From assembly GCA_041398605.1 (NCBI GenBank), contig JAWKUK010000015.1, forward strand, positions 124,001-188,000: a stretch of 64,000 nt of DNA. Direction: 5' to 3'. Positions 53,178-62,688 of this stretch are shown here, one piece after another. The notes beneath the pieces were generated by a model. It searched no databases. It had not been told where the DNA came from and saw only the letters and a program-made list of their open reading frames with translations. The DNA is from JAWKUK01 sp041398605. GTDB lineage: Bacteria > Planctomycetota > UBA1135 > GCA-002686595. The position numbers and the translations under genes are program-made. Each line of letters opens with the position of its first letter. Within the stretch, counting starts at the first letter, position 1.

Positions 53178-53846
53178 TCAGAACGACAGGCGGACCGAGA
53201 CGCCGACCGAGTCGTCGTCCTCGATCTTCGTATAGGCCCCCGCGACGCTCAACGCGCCCAAGACGTGGACGCGCAGGCCGGCGTCGAAGCCCGTCGAGCT
53301 GTCATCGCTGTAAAAGCTGTCGTCCAGGTTGATCGCCAAGCCACGGCCAAAGAGCTCTAGGCCGAGCGCGTCCGTGTTCAGCAGCATCCAACGGCCGCCG
53401 ACGCGGACCTGCGTGCCGTTCGAGCTCTCGTCCAGCGTGTCGCTGTCGATCTTGCTGAACAGCCACGCGACATCGCCCGTCAGGTCGAGCGCGTCCGTCA
53501 CGCTGAAGTGCAGGCCGGCGCCCAAGCGCCAGATGTCCGTATCGATGTTGCCAATGTCGACCGAGAGGTTCTCGTAGTTCGCAAACAGGTTTACGATCCC
53601 GAGGACATCGAACGAGACCTCCGCGTAGTACGTGTCCGCCTCATCGTCGATGTTCTCGGTGTCAAGGCGCGTCGCCCCGACCTCGATGTAGCTGTACTTG
53701 AACGTGTCGCTGTCGAGCAGCCGCGGGGCGAGAGCGCCCGGGACCATGAGCGACGTCGTGGCCACGAGGTCGAGGTCCGCCACAGACGGCACGGGACCGA
53801 CGGGGACGACCGAGAGGAGACTAGGGAGTAGCGCTGCGTGGAGCAT
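53178..53846 (-). CDS. Small outer-membrane beta-barrel-like protein
   Basis: 222 residues from ATG 53846. A short N-terminal signal-like segment (LLPSLLSVVPVGPVPS) precedes a chain of alternating strands with aromatic girdle residues (YSYIEVGATRL, VGGRWMLLNTDALGLELFGR). It ends in SVRLSF; a terminal Phe is typical of BAM-inserted barrels. About eight to ten strands would fit. It is the last gene of the co-directional electron-transfer group and lies 63 bases after the 25-haem cytochrome gene. It may be a second, small porin or structural component of that system; function is not known. Confidence 0.75.
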   Translation of the reverse strand: MLHAALLPSLLSVVPVGPVPSVADLDLVATTSLMVPGALAPRLLDSDTFKYSYIEVGATRLDTENIDDEADTYYAEVSFDVLGIVNLFANYENLSVDIGNIDTDIWRLGAGLHFSVTDALDLTGDVAWLFSKIDSDTLDESSNGTQVRVGGRWMLLNTDALGLELFGRGLAINLDDSFYSDDSSTGFDAGLRVHVLGALSVAGAYTKIEDDDSVGVSVRLSF

Positions 53847-53909
53847 GGGGGTCGGGGATTCTCTGGATCAGAACGGAGGATGGTCCAGAGATAGTAGCCC
53901 ACACCCGCC

Positions 53910-55985
53910 CTACCTGTGCGGCGGCCGGATCGGGGTCGGCCCAGGCGCCGGCGGCACGTTCGGTGCCGGGCGAACGGTCCGCCTAGGCGGCGCGAAGGCC
54001 CGCGCATGCTCGCGCCCGTCCGGGTGACATTGGTAACACGCGCTGCTCTGCCAGACGTAGTTCTGCACGCCCTGGTGCTCGCCGGCCATCGATGACTGCC
54101 GGTGCTCGTGGCAGTGGGTGCAGCTAAACGTGCTGGTGTTGTTCGGCACCAGGTGACACTCGTTGCATGCAAAGTTGCGGTGGTCGCCGCTCGTGATCGG
54201 GAACCACGTGTGATTGAACGTCGCGCCCTCCCACATTGTCGTGCCGTGGCAGTCCTGGCAGCTCGTCGGATACCCGAGCGAAGTGTGGTTCGGGCTCGTC
54301 GTCCCGTTGAACTCGCTCTGGTGGCACGCGACACAGGCCGAGGGCGTGCCAGAGAACACCCCGCCGCCGTGGCACGAGGCACAGGTCGCCGTGGCGTGCG
54401 CGCCCGTCAGCTCGAACGACGAGTGATCGAACTCTGCGCCGTCCCACGTCGTCGTCGAGTGGCAGTCCTGACACGACGTGGGGAACCCCGCCGTGGTGTG
54501 GTTCGGGTCCGTCGTGTTGTTGTACTCCGCCTGGTGACACGCGACGCACGTCGTCGGGGTCCCGGCGTAGACACCGCCACCGTGGCACGCGTTGCAGCTC
54601 GTTGCCGCGTGCGCGCCCGTCAACGCCCAAGACGAGTGATCGAACGCAGCTCCTTGCCAGGTCGTCGTGCCGTGACACTGATCACACGACGTCGGGAAGC
54701 CCATCGCCGTATGGTTCGGATTGGTCGTCCCCTGGAAGTCTCCCAGGTGACACCCGACACAGGTCGAGGGCGTACCCGAGAACACCCCCCCGCCGTGGCA
54801 CGCGTTGCAGCTCGCCGCGCCGTGCGCGCCTGTGAGCGCGAAGGACGAGTGCGCGAACGTCGACGGCGTCCACCCCGTCGTCGTGTGGCAGTCCTGACAC
54901 GTGGTCGCGAACCCCGCCGTCCCGTGGCTCGGATCCGAGGTCTGATTGAAGTCCGTCTGGTGACAGCCCACACAGGTCGCAGGCGTCCCCTGGAAGACAC
55001 CGCCGCTGTGGCACTCGTTGCAGCTCGTCTGCCGGTGTGCACCAGTCAGCGGCCAGTTGGAGTGGTCGAACGCTGCGCCGCTCCACGTCGACGTCGTGTG
55101 ACACTGCTGGCACGTCATCGGGAAGCTCAGAGACGCGTGCGAGGGGTTTGTCGTCGCTTGATAGTCCGCCGTGTGGCAGCCGGCGCAGTCCGATCGGGTC
55201 CCTGCGAACTGATTGCCGACGTGGCACTGGCTGCAATCGAGGCCCGCGTGTCCGCCCTCGAGCGGGAACCCCGCGTGCACAAAGCCCGCCGCGCCAAACG
55301 TCGAGACCTGGTGACAGTCATCGCAGCTCGCCGTCCAGCCGAGCGCGACGTGGTTCGGCTCCAACGCGCGCGAGAGGTCCTTCGTGTGGCAGCTCGCGCA
55401 GGACGTGTCGAGCGGCTCCATCACACCCGCCTCAATCCCGACATGGCAATCACGGCAGGCCGCGGCCGCGTGCGGGCCGAGCAGAGGGAACCGCGTCGCC
55501 GCGTGCGCCAAGATCTCTTCGTCGACGCGCCAATCCTGCTGGCCGTGGCAATCGCCGCAGTTCGTGCCGCGCGCGCCCTGGTGCACGTCGTTGTGGCAGC
55601 CGATGCAGCCGCGCTGCGAGAACGCCTGCACCGGGCCACGGTCGTTGTGACAGCGCAGGCACTGCGCCGCTGCGTGCGCGCCCTCGAGCGGGACGCCAGT
55701 CTCCGCCGCGTGATCAAACGTAAAGTCTGCACGCAGCTCCGACCAAGCGCCTTCGACGTGACAGAGCCGACAGTCCGCCGGGAACGACGCGTGCGGGATG
55801 ACGAGGCCGCGCTCGCTCCACCAGCCGTTCTGCGAGCCCTGCTGGTCGCGCCAAGCGTCCTCGACCCCGCTCCCGGCCCGCTCCGCGACCTGACCACCCA
55901 CACACGCTGCTGCGACGAGCGCGAACAGCACCGCGAGGCGGGCGCGCAGGTTCGGTCGTTCTTCCCGTTCGTTGATTCGTGCCAT
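53910..55985 (-). CDS. 25-haem secreted c-type cytochrome with triheme repeats
   Basis: 691 residues from ATG 55985. Signal sequence LAVLFALVAAACVGG, possibly a weak lipobox with Cys28. Twenty-five C-x-x-C-H motifs are counted, from CRLCH (about 72) to CYQCH near the C-terminus. Residues about 219-645 are six tandem units of about 71 residues, each with three haem motifs and the landmarks FDHS, LTGAH and GGGVFxGTP. A proline-rich tail (VRPAPNVPPAPGPTPI) closes the protein. Many additional His suggest bis-His ligation. Inferred role: periplasmic or surface electron wire beside the barrel protein encoded just upstream (stop and start four bases apart). No haem lyase genes in the window. Confidence 0.93.
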   Translation of the reverse strand: MARINEREERPNLRARLAVLFALVAAACVGGQVAERAGSGVEDAWRDQQGSQNGWWSERGLVIPHASFPADCRLCHVEGAWSELRADFTFDHAAETGVPLEGAHAAAQCLRCHNDRGPVQAFSQRGCIGCHNDVHQGARGTNCGDCHGQQDWRVDEEILAHAATRFPLLGPHAAAACRDCHVGIEAGVMEPLDTSCASCHTKDLSRALEPNHVALGWTASCDDCHQVSTFGAAGFVHAGFPLEGGHAGLDCSQCHVGNQFAGTRSDCAGCHTADYQATTNPSHASLSFPMTCQQCHTTSTWSGAAFDHSNWPLTGAHRQTSCNECHSGGVFQGTPATCVGCHQTDFNQTSDPSHGTAGFATTCQDCHTTTGWTPSTFAHSSFALTGAHGAASCNACHGGGVFSGTPSTCVGCHLGDFQGTTNPNHTAMGFPTSCDQCHGTTTWQGAAFDHSSWALTGAHAATSCNACHGGGVYAGTPTTCVACHQAEYNNTTDPNHTTAGFPTSCQDCHSTTTWDGAEFDHSSFELTGAHATATCASCHGGGVFSGTPSACVACHQSEFNGTTSPNHTSLGYPTSCQDCHGTTMWEGATFNHTWFPITSGDHRNFACNECHLVPNNTSTFSCTHCHEHRQSSMAGEHQGVQNYVWQSSACYQCHPDGREHARAFAPPRRTVRPAPNVPPAPGPTPIRPPHR
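54267..55331 (-). repeat. 213-bp tandem repeats encoding triheme modules
   Basis: Five full 71-codon units plus a partial sixth within the 25-haem cytochrome gene. They share conserved SCNACHGGG, LTGAH and PNHT landmarks, indicating recent amplification of a three-haem building block. The DNA is similar enough that assembly collapse or copy-number change is possible. Confidence 0.8.
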
Positions 55986-55989
55986 GACG

Positions 55990-57639
55990 TCAGAAGCTCC
56001 GTTGCAGCGTGAAATCGAGCGAGATCGCGTCCTGGTCGTCTCCGAAGCGCTGTGCGCCATCGAGGTAGAGGTACCAGCCGTCGCCGAAGGCGCCGCTCCA
56101 ACCGGCGCGCAGCGCGCCCTGTTGCAACTGGTCCGTGCCACCGTTGGTGTCGAGCCGATCGTAGAGGCCGAAGTCGAGGCCCGCCGACCAACGCCCGCCG
56201 AGGCCGGGCCCGCTCACGCGTGTCCGCACACCGACGATGTTCCCGTCGCGATTGTCCGAATAGAAGAGGGCGCCCGAACCGCGATCGATCACGTCGCCGT
56301 CGAAGCGCCGGTCGTAGCCGACATCGGCCCACCCGCCGTCGGCCTCGTCATCGGTCCATACGCCGATGCGCCCGTTCCAAGTCCCGCGGTCGCCGTGCGG
56401 GACCCACGTCGAGAACGATGCCGTGGTCGTGTTGGCGTCGCGCAGCTCCTCGGCGGTGAAGTCCTGCGCGCGATAGCGCCGCAGCGACGGGAACTTCACC
56501 TGGGAGAGATCGAGGCGCGCCCCCGCGCCGCTCTCGAACGTCCGGGTCAAGCTCGCGCGCGCTTCGGTCAGCTCTGCACCGCTCGACTTTCCGACGTCGT
56601 CCGAGCGATACAGATCGATCCACGTGGTCGCGTCCGCGCGCCACGCGAGCCCGTCCGTCCAGCGCGCGCGCGCGAGGAAGAGGTCGCGGTCCTGCTGTCC
56701 GTCGAACCACGTCTCTTGGAGCGCGAGGCCGAGCTCACCGCGGCGCTCCTCGGCGAAGGGGATCAGAGCCCAGAGCGCGACCTGCGGCGCGTTCTCGACG
56801 CTGCGCTCGCGATCGAGGGCGGGCTGCGAACCGACCGACGCGCCGATCCGCACGCCGTTGTCGAGGCGCTGGGACGCCTCCACCCCGTCGAGCAACCCGA
56901 GCTCCGGGAACGCGTACTGCAGGAAGCGCCCGACCTCATAGCGGCGCGGCTCGTCGCGGGTGCCGCCCCACTCGTACGACAGCTCGTCGACGCGCAAGAA
57001 CGTGTTGGAGTCGTCCTCGAGCGCCGGGTCCGAGAAGTCCGTGCGCTCTGCCCGCAGCTCGACGCCGACGTGCATGCGCCCGCCGCGCCCGAACGGGTTC
57101 TGCCCCTCCAACGCGAGCCCGACTCGTCCGACCGCGTCATCGCGCGGCAGCGCGCCGTCGTCCTTCAAGAAGTAGCCGCCGAGCGTCCCCCGGCCGGTCC
57201 AGGTGCTGGGCCGCTCGTCAGGGCGCGGACCCGTGACCTCCGCCAACAGGGGCAGGCCGTCCTCCCACTGGTCGTCGGGGTTGTGCCATACCGGCGGCGG
57301 CAGACCCTCGACGCGCGCCGCGTTCGGGTCAGGGAAACGGTCCGCGGGGAGCCGGAGGATCCCGGGCGCGCCCGGCGCGAGGTCCGACACTGCCGCGCTG
57401 AGGACGACGGTCGCCGCGTCCGCCGAGACAGAGCGCACGGTCCCCCGGACCTCGGGCTGCCCGAGCGGTCGCAGAACGACGACGTCCCCGGGCTCGGCCC
57501 CGGCGTTGGTGCCGCGGTCGATCTCGACGACATTGCCCCGCACAGCCAGGACCCGAACCTCGACCTCGACGTCCTGCAACGGCGCGACACATGCCGCCGG
57601 CGCGGCGCAGGTCAGGAGCGAGAGTGAAAACGCGAACAT
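55990..57639 (-). CDS. Outer-membrane beta-barrel protein of the porin-cytochrome type
   Basis: 549 residues from ATG 57639 (a GTG at 57654 would add five residues). Signal peptide with LSLLTCAAPAACVA. A small N-terminal beta domain (about 25-95, VEIDRGTNAGAEPGDVV) is followed by alternating strands through the rest and the sequence ends SLDFTLQRSF with a terminal Phe. About 20 or more strands are predicted by eye. It sits between the 26-haem and 25-haem cytochrome genes. In known porin-cytochrome conduits (MtrB, PioB) a barrel sheathes a multihaem protein to let electrons cross the outer membrane. Size is somewhat below MtrB, and no sequence identity to MtrB is claimed. The role is inferred from structure and context. 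Confidence 0.82.
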   Translation of the reverse strand: MFAFSLSLLTCAAPAACVAPLQDVEVEVRVLAVRGNVVEIDRGTNAGAEPGDVVVLRPLGQPEVRGTVRSVSADAATVVLSAAVSDLAPGAPGILRLPADRFPDPNAARVEGLPPPVWHNPDDQWEDGLPLLAEVTGPRPDERPSTWTGRGTLGGYFLKDDGALPRDDAVGRVGLALEGQNPFGRGGRMHVGVELRAERTDFSDPALEDDSNTFLRVDELSYEWGGTRDEPRRYEVGRFLQYAFPELGLLDGVEASQRLDNGVRIGASVGSQPALDRERSVENAPQVALWALIPFAEERRGELGLALQETWFDGQQDRDLFLARARWTDGLAWRADATTWIDLYRSDDVGKSSGAELTEARASLTRTFESGAGARLDLSQVKFPSLRRYRAQDFTAEELRDANTTTASFSTWVPHGDRGTWNGRIGVWTDDEADGGWADVGYDRRFDGDVIDRGSGALFYSDNRDGNIVGVRTRVSGPGLGGRWSAGLDFGLYDRLDTNGGTDQLQQGALRAGWSGAFGDGWYLYLDGAQRFGDDQDAISLDFTLQRSF

Positions 57640-57778
57640 AGGGGTCAGCGGCACATGCCGTGCCGGGCTCTACTTCAGTGTCGACTGCGGCGCCACGGCG
57701 CAGGCGTGACCCCAATGAAATGGTTGTGTCCAAGCTCCGTCAGTGGCATGCACGCGCTGCTTTGGGCCGCCTCCACGC

Positions 57779-60310
57779 TCACTTGCGCTCACGCCCAGTC
57801 GTGCCGTGGCAATCGGCGCACGCGGTCCCGAGCGGGCGATAGCGCACGAGCTCTCGTCCGTCCCTCGTGCGCGCAGGGCGGTGACACGCCGCGCAGGCCA
57901 GCGGCGCGTGTGTCTCGTCCAGAGGGAAGCGCGTATCGGTCGCGTGGTCGAACTCGAGCTCCTTGAACGACGCCTCCGGCGTATGGCAACGCGCGCAGTC
58001 GGTCGCCCCAGCCACCTGGAACTGGCCGCCGTGCGGGTCCTGGTGACACGCCGCGCAGCTCAAACCGAGCACCGGACCATGCGACCGGCCCGTCGCGTTG
58101 GGCGCGAGCGGCGCATGGCACTTCGCACAGGCAAGGTCAGCGTGGCGCCCGACGAGCGTGAAGCCGGTCCAGTCGTGGTCGAACGTCCGCGGGACGCGGA
58201 AGCTCACCTCAGCATGGCAGCGGGCGCAGCCGACGCGGCCTTCGACGAGCGCCGGCGCATGGACGTCGTAGCGCTCGCCGTGCGGGTTCTCGTGGCACGT
58301 CGCGCAGCGGTCGAGCGGCCCGGAGAAGTGCTCGGCGACGACCCCGAGGCGACGCGCGACGCGGCCATCGCGGATCGATTCTTGGTTGGGCGCGACCCCC
58401 TCGCCGTGGCAACGGATACAGGGCGTCTCACCGTGCGCGCCGCGCAGCTCGAAGCCCGTCCAACTGCCATGGTCGAAGCGCGAGGGCGGCACCTCCGCGA
58501 AGTCCGTCGTCGTGTGGCACCGCGCACACCCGACGCGACCGTCGACGAGGGAGGCCACCTGAACCGCCTCGAAGCGCCCGTCGTGGGGATCGCCGTGGCA
58601 CGCGGTGCAGGCGGCCAGCTCCGCCCGCGACGCGCCAGGGCGGAACGAGGCCGCGACGGGGCCGAGACGTCGGCCGCCGTTTGGCTCGGGCAAGTGGCAG
58701 ACCTGGCACGCGACCGCGGCATGCGCACCGGCGAGGGCGTACCCCGTCCACCGTGCATGCTCGAAGCCCTCGGCTGGGCCGCGGAATGAGGTCGTATCGT
58801 GACACCGCGCGCAGCCCGCTGGTTCTTGCGCGACGTTCGCCGCGACGCCGCGACCTGCCGCCGGTGCTGGGCCGGTGGCCGGTACCGTGGCCGTGGCCGC
58901 CGCACGGTCGAACGTGCCCCCGTGGACGTCCTCGTGGCAGCTAGCGCAGGCGCGAGGCGTCCCCGCGAAGCGCGCGCTGGCGACGGCACCGGGCGCTGCC
59001 GCAGGGTCCGCCGGGTGACATTGGTTGCACGCCACGTCCGTGTGCGCGCCGTCGAGCGCAAAGCCCGCCGCAGCGTGCGCGGCAGCGTCGAAGGTGTGCG
59101 CCGCGAAGGTCGTCACCGTGTGGCACTGCGCGCACAGCCCTGGCTGTGCGAGCGCGTCGCCGAACTGGCCTCGATGGGGATCGTCGTGGCACGTCGCGCA
59201 CGCGCTCGCCGCGCGCGCCGTCGCCGACTTGGAGTGACGCTCGTCGAACGGCAAGCTCGGGTCGTGGCACCCTTCGCAAGCGACCGCGGCGTGTGCGTCG
59301 ACGAGGGCGAACCCGACCGCCGCGTGCGCGGCCCGCGTGTGCGCCTCCTCGGCCGCAGCAAAGCCCCGCAGCTCTGGCGAGTGACACGTCGCACAGGTCG
59401 AACCCTGCGCGGCCACAAACGCGACGCCGTGCGGCGAGTCGTGACACTCCGCGCAGCTTCGGACCGCCGTCGGCGCGCCGTTCGTCTGCCGCGCGAGAGG
59501 GACCGAGGCGCCGGACGGCGCGGCAGCCGCTTCAGCTTCGATCGCATGCGCGCTGCCGGGGACGTGGCAATCGACGCAGGCGTGCCCAGCGTGCGCGCCT
59601 GCCAGCGGGAAGGCGGCGGTGTGCTCGAACAGGGCAGCCTCCGCGAACGGACGCTCTTGCCCGTGGCAGTCGGCGCACGAAGCGCCGAAGCGCCCCTCAT
59701 GGGGGTCTCGGTGGCACGTCGCGCACGCCTGTTGGAGGCCGATGAAGCGCCCGTGCTTCACGGCGTGATCGTCGGGCAATTCGAGGCCCTGCGCGAGCGT
59801 CCCGACCGCCGCATCCGCCTTCTTGTGACATGCGACGCACGCGAGGTCCGAGTGCGCCCCCACCAGGTTGAACGACAGGCTCTGGTGGTCGTATGCCTCG
59901 CGCGTCGCGAAGCCAGCGAGCTCGAACGTCTCGGCCGAGAACGGCGCGACGTCGCGGCCCAGGTGCTCGCCATGGCAGCGCCCGCAGTCCGATGCGTTCT
60001 CGAGGGTCCCGTGGAAGCCCTTGGTCGCAGCCAGCTGTTCACCAATCGGCGTGTGACAATGGACACACGCGCGCTGCATCGCCTCGATGCCGCCCTGCGC
60101 GCTCTCGCCGTGGCAACCGGCGCAGCCCGACGCGCCAGCGAGCTCCGGCTGCGCGGCATGGACCTGCGAGATTGGCCCTGGTCCTGGCGCGTGCTGGGCA
60201 GTGTGGATGGCGAACCAAGTGACCAGCGATGCGCTCACGATCCCGAACCACAGGCGCGGGTCCGCGACTCGAGCCCCGAACGAGCGCTTCTCAGGTGCAG
60301 GAGACTTCAT
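57779..60310 (-). CDS. 26-haem membrane-anchored c-type cytochrome
   Basis: 843 residues from ATG 60310, which overlaps the flavoprotein stop as ATGA. One uncleaved-looking N-terminal helix (RLWFGIVSASLVTWFAIHT, residues about 19-37) anchors it in the inner membrane, with the rest in the periplasm. Twenty-six C-x-x-C-H motifs are counted, starting at CAGCH and ending with CADCHG near the C-terminus. Modules share landmarks GAHAxVAC, FDHxxWTGF and DPHxGRF, which suggest repeated cytochrome c7/c3-like units. It should take electrons from the flavoprotein/cytochrome-b-like partner and pass them toward the outer-membrane barrel. Low-complexity Ala-rich linkers occur around 440-520. Confidence 0.93.
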   Translation of the reverse strand: MKSPAPEKRSFGARVADPRLWFGIVSASLVTWFAIHTAQHAPGPGPISQVHAAQPELAGASGCAGCHGESAQGGIEAMQRACVHCHTPIGEQLAATKGFHGTLENASDCGRCHGEHLGRDVAPFSAETFELAGFATREAYDHQSLSFNLVGAHSDLACVACHKKADAAVGTLAQGLELPDDHAVKHGRFIGLQQACATCHRDPHEGRFGASCADCHGQERPFAEAALFEHTAAFPLAGAHAGHACVDCHVPGSAHAIEAEAAAAPSGASVPLARQTNGAPTAVRSCAECHDSPHGVAFVAAQGSTCATCHSPELRGFAAAEEAHTRAAHAAVGFALVDAHAAVACEGCHDPSLPFDERHSKSATARAASACATCHDDPHRGQFGDALAQPGLCAQCHTVTTFAAHTFDAAAHAAAGFALDGAHTDVACNQCHPADPAAAPGAVASARFAGTPRACASCHEDVHGGTFDRAAATATVPATGPAPAAGRGVAANVAQEPAGCARCHDTTSFRGPAEGFEHARWTGYALAGAHAAVACQVCHLPEPNGGRRLGPVAASFRPGASRAELAACTACHGDPHDGRFEAVQVASLVDGRVGCARCHTTTDFAEVPPSRFDHGSWTGFELRGAHGETPCIRCHGEGVAPNQESIRDGRVARRLGVVAEHFSGPLDRCATCHENPHGERYDVHAPALVEGRVGCARCHAEVSFRVPRTFDHDWTGFTLVGRHADLACAKCHAPLAPNATGRSHGPVLGLSCAACHQDPHGGQFQVAGATDCARCHTPEASFKELEFDHATDTRFPLDETHAPLACAACHRPARTRDGRELVRYRPLGTACADCHGTTGRERK

Positions 60311-62688
60311 CGGGCGACCTCGAATCCAATGCGACCGTAACGAACCGCCATCACGATGTGCACGACAACGAGCAGGACCATCAAGAGCGCCACCCAGCGG
60401 TGAAGATAGCGCCACGACGCCATCAGCGCGCGCAGCTCGTCGAACCACGTCGCGGCGAGGGCGGCGCGGTGACTGCGACGCGCGAGCACGAGCAGCGAGC
60501 TCACGCGCCCAGGCGGGACACCCTCTCGCGCTCCAAGCGCGCGCAGCTCGCGGACCGCGCGCCTCAGCGCGAAGCCCGACGAGATGACACCGCGCACCCG
60601 CGCCGGCAGGCTGCGCGAGAAGTGCGTGGCCGCGACGAGCTCTGCGACGCGCGCGCGCACACGATCGCGGAACTCGGGGTGGTCACCCTCCCATTCCTGA
60701 TCCAGCGCGGCGAGCCGCGATTGCACCTCTTCCAACGCGAGCTCACGCCCCGAAGCGGCGCGGGGGACAAACGCGTAGAGGTAGCGCCCAATGGCGCCGG
60801 TGACGACCAAGACCCCGAGCGAGATGAGCGCCCGACCGCCCGTCGTTACGCGTGGCTGAAAGCCGCCGTGCACGAGCGCGAGCAAGAGCGCCGTGACACC
60901 GGTCGCCACGTGCACCGTCATCCAGATTCGCAGCGAGCCCCACTCGAAGCGCATGTTGCGGCGCACGAGATACGCGAGGTTCAGCACGATCGCGAGGGCC
61001 GCCCCGATGCCCAGCCCGAGCCCGACCGCGCGAGCGGGACGCAGCCAGCCGTGATCGACATGGCGCGCGCGCGCGACCGCGCTCAATGTGTAGTAGTCCT
61101 GGTGCGCGTACGCCCAGGCCGTTGCAGCGGCCGCGATCAAGGCGGCGCCGAAGAGCGCCGGGACGATCCCTGTGCCGCGCTCGCCAGGCAGCTCGACGGG
61201 CGCGCGCAGCGCGGGGTCGAAGCTCACGCCGCAGCGCGCCAGGAGCTCGAACGGAGCCTCGCCCCCAGCGAAGACAAAGACGTCGTCGTTGCGAATGCTC
61301 TGGGCTGCGCCCTGCGCGTCGCGCAAGACGACGCGGTCGGGCGTGATCTCCGCGACCTCAGAGCCGAAGAGCGCGCTGAGCTTGCCATCAGCGAGGGCTG
61401 CGTGGATGCGGCTCTCGTTCGCGGCTTTCAGGCGGAAGAACGCGGTCTTGCGGTAGGACAGCGTCACGGTCGTTCCAGGCTGAGCCGAGAGCCCGAGCGC
61501 CGCCTCGACCGCGCTGTCCCCGCCGCCGACGACGAGCACGTGCTTGCCTGCGTAGCTGCGCGCGTCGAGCAGCGAATAGGAGACCTTCGCGAGCTCCTCG
61601 CCAGGCACGCCGAGCTTGCGGGGCGAGCCGCGGCGCCCAAGCGCCAAGCAGACGTTGCGGGCCCGATAGGCCCCGTCGCTCGTCGCCACAGTCAGGACAT
61701 CGCCGGCGTCGGAGCGCTCGCGGGTGACGCCCTCCAGCCTCCCGCCGAGGCGCAGGGGCAGCGCGTACTCCTTTACGAGGCCGTCCCAAAGCTCGATGAG
61801 CTGCTCCTTCTCGTACGTGGCCTCGGTCAGGGTGCCGTACAGCGGGAGCTGCATCGGCTGCGTCATGACGAGCTTCTGACGCGGATAGCTCGCCACCGTG
61901 CCGCCGAGCCGCGGCGCTTGCTCGAGCAGGAGGAAGTCGAGGCCCGCCTCGCGCGCGGCGAGGGCGCACGCGATCCCCGCGGGGCCAGCGCCGACGATGA
62001 CGAGGTCGTGCACGCCCGACGCCCGCGAGCCGGGCGACGCGTGCGAGCGGCGCGCGACCTCGCGTCCGACGCTGCTGCCTTGGGTGACCGCCGTGCGCAC
62101 GAGGGCGAAGCCGGTCACTTCGCCGGCGAGGAACACCCCCTGGTTCCCGACGGCCTCCAGGTCGTCGCCGAGCGCGGGCAGGTCCGTGCGCACCTTGACG
62201 TCGTTCATCGTCAACGCGATGGCGTCGACGGGGCACGCCGTAGCGCAGCGCCCATGGCCGACACAGCGCGCACCGTGGACCACTCTGGCCTGGCCGAGCA
62301 GCACTTCGAGCACGCCCTCCTCTGGACACGCGCTCACGCAGAGGCCGCAGCCCAAGCAGCGCGACAGGTCGACGTGCGGGTACTGCAAGCGCGCGCGGTC
62401 GCTGCCGCGCTCGCGCGCCACGGCGACCTCCGCGGAGACCTTCTCGCGGACGGACTGCTCGCGCGCGCGGGCCCACCAAGCGAGGCCCGCGAGCACGACC
62501 GCGAAGGCGGCAGGGATCAGGAGACCGGACAAGGCAGCGAGCGCCTCGGCGGAGCGCCGGCGCGGAGGGTGATGCGAGGGGGAGAGACGAACATGGGGCG
62601 GTCGCGTGGCGTCCAGATCCTGGACGTCCGTCCAGGTCCGGGACGGGGGTGCGGACGAGGGCCTGCGGGCTGGGGGCTGCCGTGGCAC
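60307..62688 (-). CDS. Membrane flavoprotein: ferredoxin, FAD/NAD(P) oxidoreductase and cytochrome-b-like fusion
   Basis: 793 residues from GTG 62688; no ATG fits the N-terminus. Order: a Pro/Arg-rich tail, one membrane helix (about 52-72, LSGLLIPAAFAVVLAGLAWW), a two-cluster ferredoxin (CLGCGLCVSACP 111-122; second site CVGHGRCATACP with His in place of one Cys), then a TrxR/YpdA-like module with DLVIVGAGPAGIACALA (FAD) and VLVVGGGDSAVEAALGL (NAD(P)H). The C-terminal half has about six helices with His residues in WMTVHVATGV, LALVHGGF, YLHRWVALLM and VVVHIVMAVRYG, a diheme cytochrome-b-like pattern. It could move electrons from NAD(P)H or ferredoxin through the membrane to the 26-haem cytochrome, whose start overlaps its stop. 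Confidence 0.87.
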   Translation of the reverse strand: MPRQPPARRPSSAPPSRTWTDVQDLDATRPPHVRLSPSHHPPRRRSAEALAALSGLLIPAAFAVVLAGLAWWARAREQSVREKVSAEVAVARERGSDRARLQYPHVDLSRCLGCGLCVSACPEEGVLEVLLGQARVVHGARCVGHGRCATACPVDAIALTMNDVKVRTDLPALGDDLEAVGNQGVFLAGEVTGFALVRTAVTQGSSVGREVARRSHASPGSRASGVHDLVIVGAGPAGIACALAAREAGLDFLLLEQAPRLGGTVASYPRQKLVMTQPMQLPLYGTLTEATYEKEQLIELWDGLVKEYALPLRLGGRLEGVTRERSDAGDVLTVATSDGAYRARNVCLALGRRGSPRKLGVPGEELAKVSYSLLDARSYAGKHVLVVGGGDSAVEAALGLSAQPGTTVTLSYRKTAFFRLKAANESRIHAALADGKLSALFGSEVAEITPDRVVLRDAQGAAQSIRNDDVFVFAGGEAPFELLARCGVSFDPALRAPVELPGERGTGIVPALFGAALIAAAATAWAYAHQDYYTLSAVARARHVDHGWLRPARAVGLGLGIGAALAIVLNLAYLVRRNMRFEWGSLRIWMTVHVATGVTALLLALVHGGFQPRVTTGGRALISLGVLVVTGAIGRYLYAFVPRAASGRELALEEVQSRLAALDQEWEGDHPEFRDRVRARVAELVAATHFSRSLPARVRGVISSGFALRRAVRELRALGAREGVPPGRVSSLLVLARRSHRAALAATWFDELRALMASWRYLHRWVALLMVLLVVVHIVMAVRYGRIGFEVAR

